A DNA stretch of 64,000 nucleotides from Streptomyces wuyuanensis (lineage in GTDB: Bacteria; Actinomycetota; Actinomycetes; Streptomycetales; Streptomycetaceae), in assembly GCF_900103455.1 (NCBI RefSeq), contig NZ_FNHI01000012.1:62001-126000 (forward strand), written 5' to 3'. Every line of letters begins with the position of its first letter. The first letter of the stretch is position 1. Below are positions 1 through 6,671 of this stretch, piece by piece. Below the pieces are notes generated by a model. The model made no database searches, was not told where the DNA came from, and saw only the letters and a list, made by a program, of their open reading frames with translations. A program made the translations under genes and the position numbers.

Positions 1-2
1 CT

Positions 3-89
3 CGGCAATCCACTGGCGCGAGGGCGCTGTCGGGCCATATCCTGATCCGTTCTTCGATGATCAACTACCACACTGAGGCTGCGAGTTGA
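3..89 (+). CDS. C-terminal end of a truncated gene (28 residues visible)
   Basis: The window opens inside a reading frame that ends with TGA at 87-89. I chose this frame because its third codon positions are G or C in about 20 of 28 codons, better than the competing frame that stops at 74-76, and because its TGA overlaps the ATG of the next gene by one base (TGATG), a usual sign of translational coupling. The tail reads GHILIRSSMINYHTEAAS. The pattern hydrophobic-R-x4-N-x-x-T is a little like the extreme C-terminus of pyridoxal-phosphate decarboxylases, but that is a guess from 28 residues. Product unknown. Confidence 0.4.
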   Translation, partial: RQSTGARALSGHILIRSSMINYHTEAAS

Positions 90-736
90 TGGACGTAGCG
101 AGGATGATGGCTCAGCTTGATGAGCTTATTGCTGAGTACCGAGAAATGATTAGCATCCGTACCGAAGGAGTACTGGCCTCTGATCGAGCCAAGCTCCTTG
201 TGAGCCGTCTCGAAGCCGCTATCGATCGCTTGGCACCTCCTGGTAGTAGCTACGTAAGGCAGCTAGATGTCTATCGGGAACAAAAGCGAACCTCGCTAAA
301 GATTCGCGAGGTCTTTAGCATTGCTCTTGGCCTCCATCACGATCTGGCATCCGGATGGGTGGAGACAGTTGTTGAGATGGTGCACGCTGGCACCCATAGC
401 GATTACCTGGATATGGCAGAGACGTTGTTGCAGTCGGGGTACAAGGACGCCGCAGCTGTCATCACAGGTACGTCATTGGAAGTTCATGTGCGAACACTCT
501 GTGTTAAATATGGCGTAGACACCGAACTGGCCAGTGGTGCACCGAAGAAGGCCGACGTCATGAACGCCGACCTGAAGAAGGCTGACGTCTATGACGGACT
601 ACGGCAAAAGCAGATTACGGCCTGGATGGACCTGCGCAACAAGGCGGCTCACGGTGACTACCAAAGCTACGACGAACACCAGGTACGTATGTTCATTGAT
701 GGCGTGCGGGACTTCATGCTGAAGTACTCGGCATAG
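89..736 (+). CDS. HEPN-motif protein A (hypothetical)
   Basis: A 215-residue soluble protein of unknown function. I start at ATG 89 (GAGG at 75-78, ten bases upstream) rather than TTG 86. The N-terminal third is helical and divergent. The C-terminal half carries a segment around residues 118-134 (YKDAAAVITGTSLEVHVR) and ends in MDLRNKAAHGDY, an R-x4-H motif with R183 and H188. That motif is the catalytic signature of many HEPN ribonucleases and of HEPN nucleotide-transfer partners. The next gene is a close paralogue, about 60% identical over the last 100 residues, with R and H conserved. Base composition is lower in G+C than the core genes further right, suggesting transfer. It could be a toxin, a defence effector or a housekeeping HEPN helper; no partner domain is visible. 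Confidence 0.75.
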   Translation: MDVARMMAQLDELIAEYREMISIRTEGVLASDRAKLLVSRLEAAIDRLAPPGSSYVRQLDVYREQKRTSLKIREVFSIALGLHHDLASGWVETVVEMVHAGTHSDYLDMAETLLQSGYKDAAAVITGTSLEVHVRTLCVKYGVDTELASGAPKKADVMNADLKKADVYDGLRQKQITAWMDLRNKAAHGDYQSYDEHQVRMFIDGVRDFMLKYSA

Positions 737-759
737 CGCGCAGACAAGGGGACTAAACG

Positions 760-1410
760 ATGGCCAACATCGACAAGGTAGTCGAGCAGCTCAACTTTCT
801 GATCAAGGCTTCCGAAAACTACGCACGGAACGATAACTGGTCTCTCCTGCATGACGGAGCAGACGACCCCGTTGTTCTCAGCAACCGGCTCGAAGCCGCA
901 ATCGAGCGAGCTACGCGACCGACCTCTATGTATATGAAGCAGCTTGACACTGCCCGCCGTAGAGTACAGCCTTATCGACTCAGAGAAGTGCGCATCGTCG
1001 CACTGGGACTACGTGACGATTTGGTCGCCGGGTGGGTTGAATCGGTCGTCGAGCTGGTGCACGCCGATACCTACCGCGATTACTTGGAAATGGCGGAGGG
1101 GCTGCTTGCCAAGGGATACAAGGACGCCGCAGCCGTCATCACGGGAACGTCCCTCGAAGTTCATGTGCGCGCTCTGTGCGCGAAGAACAATGTGACGACG
1201 GCAGTGGCAGGCAAGCCAAAGAAGGCCGACACCATGAACGCCGACCTCAAGAAGGCTGGAGTGTACGACGGCTTGCAGCAGAAGGAAGTTACCGCCTGGA
1301 TGGACCTCCGGAACAAGGCAGCCCACGGGGACTACGCCGACTACGACCGCGATCAGGTACGTCGGCTCATCGGTGGAGTAGAAGCCTTCATGAGGAAGTA
1401 CCCAGCGTAG
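760..1410 (+). CDS. HEPN-motif protein B, tandem paralogue of the preceding gene
   Basis: A 216-residue protein, same length and layout as its neighbour, starting at ATG 760, 23 bases after the stop of the first copy, with AAGGGGA upstream as ribosome binding site. The conserved blocks are RLEAAIER near residues 43-50, GYKDAAAVITGTSLEVHVR near 119-137 and the C-terminal MDLRNKAAHGDY with R184 and H189 of the HEPN R-x4-H motif. The N-terminal 60 residues differ most between the copies. A tandem duplication followed by divergence suggests either a heteromeric pair or two specificities. The DNA is slightly richer in G+C than copy A. Function unknown. Confidence 0.75.
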   Translation: MANIDKVVEQLNFLIKASENYARNDNWSLLHDGADDPVVLSNRLEAAIERATRPTSMYMKQLDTARRRVQPYRLREVRIVALGLRDDLVAGWVESVVELVHADTYRDYLEMAEGLLAKGYKDAAAVITGTSLEVHVRALCAKNNVTTAVAGKPKKADTMNADLKKAGVYDGLQQKEVTAWMDLRNKAAHGDYADYDRDQVRRLIGGVEAFMRKYPA

Positions 1411-1499
1411 GCGAACCCAGTAGGTCAGGGGTAGGTGTGAAGACTTCTTACTAGCAGCCACCCTTAGCGTACGGACGACTTGGGCCATTGTGATGATGT

Positions 1500-1511
1500 C
1501 CTGACGTCAGG
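1500..1511. promoter_or_regulatory. Perfect 12-bp palindrome upstream of the third island gene
   Basis: CCTGACGTCAGG lies 39 bp upstream of the ATG at 1550, followed by an AT-rich stretch with AATAATTCT that could be a -10 region. Position and symmetry suggest an operator for a dimeric repressor controlling the 369-residue protein. No regulator is recognisable nearby. Confidence 0.3.
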
Positions 1512-1549
1512 TGCGCCGAGAATAATTCTGATCGAAAGAAAAGGGAATA

Positions 1550-2659
1550 ATGACAGTTCAAGATGATGTGGTGGCGCTCGGCATAAGAAGTGATGCTGCC
1601 TATGTCGGCCGGTTCAGTCGCGATTTGGGTGCATCGAGAGCCTCCGGGAACAGCGGTACGATCATGTTCTGTTTGGCGCCGTACCTGTCACTGTTTGTAC
1701 ATGAGTCGTATAGCAAGCTCAAGCGCATTGATCCCGCCTTGCCCGCCTTGTTGTCGGCTGACGTCGAAGCAATCGTGGCGCGTTCACGCCACAGTTTGAA
1801 GCTTTTCGAGGACAATCGGCGCGGCATTGAAGGGCAGCTTGCGTACTTCCGTGACGAGATCTCGCCTGCACACGCGGATAGGTTCCTGAACAACACGTGG
1901 CTTAAGGCCGCCCGATTTCTAGAGACAGACTTGGGTCTCTATAGCTACGACGGAAGGATTATCTCGACAACACATGCCGCCACGTTCCATCTGGGATTTG
2001 ATCCTGTCGCACTACTGGAGGAGGGGTCGGGTCCGAATCTGCAATCCGTCTACGAAGAGTACGGCCGTTACTTCCGCGGGCTAGGCGCGAGGACCGATTC
2101 AGGCGCGAAGACCTTCGCGAGTCATCTCGACCCGATGCGCTTTGATCAGCGGGGCAACGACGTTCGATCGACTAAGTACTACGGCCAGATATTCAATGGC
2201 AAGGGTACGCCAGACATCAACCGGCTACTGATGGTGTTCCGGGGTTTGATGAATTTCGTCGACTCGATGGTCGGGCTGGGCGCAGATGCGAATGAGGTCG
2301 AGTACACCGTATTCAAGATGCGCTTTCTGACCCTGTACCAGGTTCTTGGCAGCTTGCAGATGCTTCATGACGAACGACCCGGTGATCTCACCACGCAGTC
2401 CACAAGGATTATCGAGAAGATCACGGGCACGTGGTCGGCAAGCCTGATTATGGATCGCTCAGCAAAGCCGTTCCGCAACACACTGATGCACTACAACCTA
2501 GACTCTCGCGTCGACCTGGCGAGAGTGGATGCAACTCAGCCACTCTTTGGACTCGTGCCGATCTATTTTCCGTCGCACGACGCTGCATCGTTCGTCGAGG
2601 CCGTTGACAGCTGTATCAAGGAAACCGCATCGGTCATAGAGGAGTGGGCTACTGCCTGA
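1550..2659 (+). CDS. Hypothetical protein with a C-terminal R-N-x3-H motif
   Basis: A 369-residue protein I cannot place in a family. ATG 1550 follows AAGGGA at a good distance. No signal peptide or clear membrane span is visible. The sequence is rich in aromatic and charged residues (YGRYFRGLGAR near 171-181, PDINRLLMVFRGLMNFVDSM near 221-240). Near the C-terminus is AKPFRNTLMHYNL, with R309-N310 and H314 in the spacing of the HEPN R-x4-H motif, set in helical surroundings. This is the third consecutive gene with that motif although the rest of the protein is unrelated to the first two. It is separated from them by 139 bp containing its own candidate promoter and a palindrome. Base composition again is below that of the core genome. 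A defence or RNA-targeting role is inference only. Confidence 0.65.
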   Translation: MTVQDDVVALGIRSDAAYVGRFSRDLGASRASGNSGTIMFCLAPYLSLFVHESYSKLKRIDPALPALLSADVEAIVARSRHSLKLFEDNRRGIEGQLAYFRDEISPAHADRFLNNTWLKAARFLETDLGLYSYDGRIISTTHAATFHLGFDPVALLEEGSGPNLQSVYEEYGRYFRGLGARTDSGAKTFASHLDPMRFDQRGNDVRSTKYYGQIFNGKGTPDINRLLMVFRGLMNFVDSMVGLGADANEVEYTVFKMRFLTLYQVLGSLQMLHDERPGDLTTQSTRIIEKITGTWSASLIMDRSAKPFRNTLMHYNLDSRVDLARVDATQPLFGLVPIYFPSHDAASFVEAVDSCIKETASVIEEWATA

Positions 2660-2942
2660 GCAGTGAGCGCGGAGTTGGTTCGGCGGGCACGGGGGCTCGA
2701 CCGTCTGCACATAGAACAGCCCTGCGGCCGCTGGTCGCGGGGTGTTTGGCTTGCGCGGCTTGTTCAGGCGGACCTGGCAGGCGTGGCCGGCGCAGGGTTG
2801 GTCGACTCGATCCATGCGGCCGTCTCCGGCTTCCCGCTCCTGGTGTCTTTGACGGCAAGGCTGACGGCTACGACACCGATCAGCCACCGTCTACGGCTGT
2901 CCTGCAAGAGGTCGTTGGCGGCGCCGGCACAACAGCACACAC

Positions 2943-3100
2943 GCCAAGATTCGATGCCTCGGCGAGCAGGCCATGGCCACCCTGAATGGCTGGCGCCTCC
3001 TACGAAAGATCCGTTGCAGCACCAACCGCATCACCGCGATCGTCCAAGCCGTCCTCATCCTTCAACACGCTTCCGCGTGAGGTTGGAAAGGGCTCAGTGA
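2943..3100 (+). pseudogene. IS5-type transposase remnant (C-terminal end, frameshifted)
   Basis: In the frame beginning at 2943 the sequence reads AKIRCLGEQAMATLNGWRLL followed by RKIRCS and ITAIVQAVLILQHAS, then stops at 3078-3080. This is the conserved C-terminal signature of DDE transposases of the IS5 superfamily (RCLGEQA...LKxWRLLRKLRC...IVQAIL). Just before the stop, a one-base shift into the neighbouring frame continues as RLERAQ and ends at 3098-3100. The catalytic domain is absent: 2660-2942 contains no recognisable transposase sequence in any frame, and I see no supported gene there. No terminal inverted repeats could be paired. It is a dead relic marking past insertion next to the HEPN genes. 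Confidence 0.65.
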
Positions 3101-3104
3101 GACC

Positions 3105-3130
3105 GGCGGGGGCCTGTGCGGGCCCCCGCC
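3105..3130. terminator. Perfect 10-bp GC hairpin
   Basis: GGCGGGGGCC at 3105-3114 pairs exactly with GGCCCCCGCC at 3121-3130 around a 6-base loop. It lies directly after the transposase remnant and 14 bp before the end of the small minus-strand gene, so it could end transcription from either side. No T-run follows, as is common in Streptomyces. Confidence 0.6.
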
Positions 3131-3143
3131 AGGGCCGCCGCTT

Positions 3144-3323
3144 TCAAAGACGGCGCTGAGCCCAAAAGATGATCAGACTCACGCACCCCGACCCGGCACC
3201 ATAAGCAGCTCCGAGCAAGAATCGCCTGCTCATGACCTTGATCTGGCGGCGCTGCCACTTGATCGTCCGCTGCCAGCGTCCCGGGGGTTCGACATCCCCG
3301 TGAGGCATGGGATTAGCATGCAC
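3144..3323 (-). CDS. Small single-pass membrane protein
   Basis: A 59-residue protein starting at GTG 3323, preceded by GGAG seven bases upstream; an internal ATG at 3308 is an alternative. The N-terminal half is hydrophilic and basic (WQRTIKWQRRQIKVMSRR), the C-terminal part (FLLGAAYGAGSGCVSLIIFW) is a plausible membrane helix, and it ends with QRRL. The basic stretch before the helix predicts an inside N-terminus by the positive-inside rule. Too short for family assignment; function unknown. Confidence 0.5.
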   Translation of the reverse strand: MHANPMPHGDVEPPGRWQRTIKWQRRQIKVMSRRFLLGAAYGAGSGCVSLIIFWAQRRL

Positions 3324-3369
3324 TGTGGTTCTCCAATCCGTTGCAGAGCGGCAAAAGGAATCGAAAGAG

Positions 3370-3413
3370 GGCCCCCTCGGCACGGTTTCTCAGGCCATGT
3401 GCCGGAGGGGTCC
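3370..3413. terminator. Terminator-like hairpin with a T-rich end; 3,324-3,654 otherwise without a gene
   Basis: GGCCCCCTCGGCAC (from 3370) pairs with GTGCCGGAGGGGTCC (to 3413) and is followed on the plus strand by TTTATTT. On the minus strand it would end a transcript from the gene at 3655-4026. The rest of 3,324-3,654 holds no gene I can support, only two short inverted repeats: GTTGACG 3499-3505 with CGTCAAC 3516-3522, and TCTCGTT 3565-3571 with AACGAGA 3577-3583 in an AT-rich patch. Confidence 0.5.
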
Positions 3414-3654
3414 TTTATTTGGCTGTCATCAGGGACCCTACTGAGGGCTCAGGCAGGGGAATTCTGCACGATGAGCGATCAGCGTCCTGATTAAGGGAGT
3501 TGACGGTCCGTCATGCGTCAACCTTGACAAGCTGCCACTAACTTGACGACCCACGATTTTTTGATCTCGTTTTGATAACGAGACTCGCGAGGAATTCGCC
3601 GCTGCGGCGTGCAACGCACGGCCCCGGCTAGTGCTGTGCGGCACCCAGCGCGGC

Positions 3655-4026
3655 TCAGTGACGGATGGTCTGCAACCGGCTACCGGTCTCTGCGATGATC
3701 CAAAACGACCAGCCGTTCCGGCTCGCACTCACCTTGGGGTTCTGTGCACGCAGCACCGCAGCGGCTGCGCCACTCGGAGACTTGTACCGTCCCTGTGCCG
3801 GCCCGTTCGTCACGGTCACACTTTCCGTCGCCGGATCGTAAAGCCCCTCGATCCGCACCCCTTCGTACAGGGCGTAAACATCGATCATCCCCCCCTGGTC
3901 GCTCTTCTTGGGAGTGGAAGAGCGCTGGAAGTGCTCCACCAGCCTCTGTACTGCCTCGCTCTCGGAGACCCCCCAGGCCAGCGCCAGCAGTGCCACCTGG
4001 TTGTGCGTGGTCTCCGTGATCTCCAT
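3655..4026 (-). CDS. Hypothetical protein with a DUF4357/RAMA-like C-terminal half
   Basis: A 123-residue protein from ATG 4026 (a GTG two codons upstream at 4032 is possible). Residues 1-40 (TTHNQVALLALAWGVSESEAVQRLVEHFQR) look like a small helical domain similar in feel to ribbon-helix-helix or swapped-hairpin DNA-binding modules. Residues 55-120 contain GRYKSPSGAAAAVLR and NGWSFWI, which resemble the SPSxAA...GxxxNGWxFW pattern of DUF4357 and of RAMA domains associated with restriction and methyltransferase proteins. This is similarity by eye, not a search result. The gene sits in the accessory strip between a transposase remnant and a broken gene and has no operon partner. Confidence 0.5.
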   Translation of the reverse strand: MEITETTHNQVALLALAWGVSESEAVQRLVEHFQRSSTPKKSDQGGMIDVYALYEGVRIEGLYDPATESVTVTNGPAQGRYKSPSGAAAAVLRAQNPKVSASRNGWSFWIIAETGSRLQTIRH

Positions 4027-4214
4027 GCACACATTTCTTCTGATACTCACGGCCGTGATCATACGCCCTGGACAGCTATGCCTGCAGCTGTTTCTTAGAG
4101 CCGAGGAGGCGATCGCCGCCAGTTCTGCAAATGACCAGTTGAGAGACGTCCTGAGTGCTGCATGGCCGACGCGTTGGCCCAGGTTGCCCGTCGCGGAAGG
4201 CCTCTCAGGGCCGG

Positions 4215-4596
4215 CTAGTGGGCCCTGACCGGTTTCCAGCCGCGCCCGTCGAACTTCACCAGGCCCTCACCGACGGCTAGGTGCTTCCCCGTCCGGCCGG
4301 GCCAAGCGTATGGAGGGGACGGTGTCAAGCCAGGGCGGGCAGAACTGGTTAGTGAACCAGATCGAGGCGGTGCCGTCCGCCTGCATCTTCTCGGTGCGGG
4401 CGGTAATGCCAGCGCCCGTGATCGGCGCGAGCTGGGCTTCCAGCGCCGTCCAGGGGCGTGGAGAAATCGGCGGCACGGTTTGGGAAACGATCTTCGGGAG
4501 CACCGGCGTAGCTCCTGACCAACGGCTTCCGTCGGTGTCCCGGTACGTCTGAGGAATCCGACAGATCGGCTGGACGAATCCACCGACAAACCGCCT
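4215..4596 (-). pseudogene. Frameshifted fragment of a hypothetical protein
   Basis: Read on the minus strand, the frame entering at 4596 gives RRFVGGFVQPICRIPQTYRD and continues in phase through TASIWFTNQFCPPWLDTVPS (about 4365-4306) before stopping at 4267. A neighbouring frame takes over near 4290 with GKHLAVGEGLVKFDGRGWKP and ends at 4215. The two halves read smoothly as one protein if a single frameshift is allowed, and no good start codon exists upstream because TGA at 4605 is followed by no ATG or GTG until 4503. I take it as a decayed gene with a damaged start and one frameshift. Family unknown. Confidence 0.35.
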
Positions 4597-4699
4597 GGAC
4601 AGTCACACGAAGACGCAGGTCAGTGCGATGCCCGGCGACATCTCAGATCGGAACCTACAGACAAATAGCGCCGCCCGCCCGGGCCGCGGGCCGTCGGCG

Positions 4700-4735
4700 A
4701 CGACGCCGTCAGCGGCCCGCCGCCGACGGCGTCGT
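4700..4735 (-). terminator. Hairpin overlapping the esterase stop codon
   Basis: ACGACGCCGTC at 4700-4710 pairs perfectly with GACGGCGTCGT at 4725-4735. The stem covers the last codons of the esterase gene, whose stop is at 4709-4711. Confidence 0.5.
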
Positions 4736-5848
4736 GCCCCGCTCGTAGCCGACCTGGCGGGTCAGCCAGAAGAAGACGTCGGGGACCTGCCGCCGCCACT
4801 CACCGGTGTCGTGCGCGCCGCCGATCTCGACCACGTCGACCGTCGTCGGGGGCTTGGCGGCGGAGCGCAGTGCCTGGCCGGACTCGAAGCCGTCGCCGCG
4901 TGCGCCGGAGACGAACAGGGCGGTCCGCGGCGGCGTCGTCGCGGAGTCCAGGATGCTCAGCGGGTCGTTGGCGCGGCGCAGTTCCTCGTCCCGGCCGGCG
5001 AGCGAGGCCTTCTCCGCAGCGGGGTCGTTGTAGCCGGACAGGCTCACCCCGGCGCGGTAGCGGTCCGGGTGGGCCACGGCCAGCTTCGCCGCGCAGTGGC
5101 CGCCCGCGGAGTATCCGGCCACGGCCCAGCCCTCCGGTCGGTTCATCGCACGGAAGTTGTCCATCACCATCTTGCGGACGTCGACGCTCAGCCAGCTGTC
5201 CGCGTTGATCCGGCCCGGGATGTTGGCGCAGCCCGTGTCGACGCGGCCGAGCAAAGTCGTGCGCGGGGCGACGAGGATGAACGGGGCCACCTCTCCGCTC
5301 TCCATCATCGGCCGCAACTGCTCCTGCACCTTCAGCGTGCCGAACCACGCCTTCGCCGAACCCGGATACCCCGGCAGCAGTTCGACGACCGGGAACTTCG
5401 TGTTCCGGTAGGCGGGTTCGTCGTACTGCGGAGGCAGCCAGACGTACACCTCGCCCCGGACGCCCGACACCTGCCCGGTGAGATCGGTGACGTGGACGCC
5501 CTCGCCCAGGAGCGGGTCGGTCGCCCGCCTGAACGTCACCCTGCTCTTCGGGAGGTCGGCGAAGCGCACCCCGCCCATGCCGTCCTTGCCGAGGTCGGCC
5601 GCAGCCTCGACGTGGTCGCCCGTTCCGAGCAGGTCATCCCAGCTGCCGTACAGGCCGTTGGCGTTGTTCACGGCGACGAACACGACCACGAGCGCGGTCG
5701 CCTGCGCGAAGCCGAGCATCACCAGCCGGACGGCGCCCCGCACCAGGGCCGGGCCGCGCACCCTGCTCCACAGCGCCAGCGGCAGCAGTACCGCCACCGC
5801 GGCCAGCACGATCGAGGTCACGAAGAAGGGAGTACCGGTCAAGCTCAT
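4709..5848 (-). CDS. Membrane-anchored alpha/beta-hydrolase, esterase D / antigen 85-like
   Basis: A 379-residue protein from ATG 5848 (an adjacent GTG at 5851 is also possible). Residues 1-60 hold two hydrophobic helices (FFVTSIVLAAVAVLLPLALW and VMLGFAQATALVVVFVAV), so the enzyme part is held at the membrane, probably facing outward. From about residue 130 it follows the putative-esterase fold: YVWLPPQYDE, FPVVELLPGYPG, the nucleophile elbow AGYSAGG, an aspartate region near DEELRRANDPLSILD, and the late histidine in GGAHDTGEWRRQ. The family includes mycolyltransferases, feruloyl esterases and S-formylglutathione hydrolases, so the substrate cannot be named. It stands alone, with the two-component genes upstream in the same direction but 128 bp away. 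Confidence 0.8.
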   Translation of the reverse strand: MSLTGTPFFVTSIVLAAVAVLLPLALWSRVRGPALVRGAVRLVMLGFAQATALVVVFVAVNNANGLYGSWDDLLGTGDHVEAAADLGKDGMGGVRFADLPKSRVTFRRATDPLLGEGVHVTDLTGQVSGVRGEVYVWLPPQYDEPAYRNTKFPVVELLPGYPGSAKAWFGTLKVQEQLRPMMESGEVAPFILVAPRTTLLGRVDTGCANIPGRINADSWLSVDVRKMVMDNFRAMNRPEGWAVAGYSAGGHCAAKLAVAHPDRYRAGVSLSGYNDPAAEKASLAGRDEELRRANDPLSILDSATTPPRTALFVSGARGDGFESGQALRSAAKPPTTVDVVEIGGAHDTGEWRRQVPDVFFWLTRQVGYERGTTPSAAGR

Positions 5849-5975
5849 CACGGACCGTTAGAGGGAGCGGACCCCGTCCCGGTTGCCGCGTCTACCGGGC
5901 GGTTTCGTCACACTTCCGCGTCATGCCGCATTCGTGGACACGGGCCGCGCGCCGGGGCGCCCCCGAGGCCCGGAC

Positions 5976-6671
5976 TCAGACCAGCCGGCGTGCCGTCGCC
6001 CAGCGCGTCAGCTCGTGCCGGTTCGACAGCTGCAGCTTCCGCAGCACCGCCGACACGTGCGACTCCACCGTCTTCACCGAGATGAAGAGCTGCTTGGCGA
6101 TCTCCTTGTACGCGTAGCCCCGGGCGATCAGCCGCAGCACCTCGCGCTCGCGCTGGGTGAGCCGGTCCAGATCCTCGTCCACCGGGGGCGCGTCCGTGGA
6201 GGCGAAGGCGTCCAGGACGAAGCCGGCCAGCCGCGGGGAGAACACCGCGTCGCCCTCCTGGACCCGGAAGATCGAGTCGACCAGATCGGTTCCCGTGATC
6301 GTCTTGGTCACATAGCCCCGGGCGCCGCCGCGGATCACCCCGATGACGTCCTCGGCCGCGTCCGAGACGGACAGCGCCAGGAAGCGGACGGGACGCTCGG
6401 CGGCCGCCGCGAGCCCGGCGCAGCGGCGCAGCACCTCGACGCCGCCGCCCCCGGGCAGATGGACGTCGAGGAGCACCACCTCGGGCCGGGTCGCCGTGAT
6501 CACGGTGACCGCCTGGTCGACGTCGGCTGCCTCGCCGACGACCTCGACTCCCGTCTCCTCGGTCCTGCCGATCTCGGCCTGCACTCCCGCGCGGAACATC
6601 CGGTGGTCGTCGACGAGCACGACCCGTACCCGGCGCTCCGTCCCCTCGGCTGCGTCGGTCTGCTCGGTCAT
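5976..6671 (-). CDS. LuxR/NarL-family response regulator
   Basis: A 231-residue response regulator. The receiver domain occupies residues 15-140 with the acidic pair DD at 21-22, the phosphorylation site D69 in VVLLDVHLPG, and a lysine in YVTKTITGTD. The C-terminal LuxR-type helix-turn-helix is LTQREREVLRLIARGYAYKE followed by TVESHVSAVLRKL. ATG 6671 overlaps the TGA of the upstream kinase gene (ATGA at 6668-6671), so the pair is co-translated. The partner kinase carries a PspC domain and the divergent gene encodes another PspC protein, so membrane stress is the likely input; the target genes are not shown by the sequence. Confidence 0.92.
   Translation of the reverse strand: MTEQTDAAEGTERRVRVVLVDDHRMFRAGVQAEIGRTEETGVEVVGEAADVDQAVTVITATRPEVVLLDVHLPGGGGVEVLRRCAGLAAAAERPVRFLALSVSDAAEDVIGVIRGGARGYVTKTITGTDLVDSIFRVQEGDAVFSPRLAGFVLDAFASTDAPPVDEDLDRLTQREREVLRLIARGYAYKEIAKQLFISVKTVESHVSAVLRKLQLSNRHELTRWATARRLV

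Noticed and set aside
2..76. Alternative C-terminal frame SAIHWREGAVGPYPDPFFDD ending at 76
   Set aside because: Third-position G+C is lower than in the competing frame, and it lacks the stop/start overlap with the HEPN gene; not excluded.
2663..3100. A 145-codon intact gene
   Set aside because: Only its last few codons join the transposase signature through a frameshift; the rest has no recognisable content.
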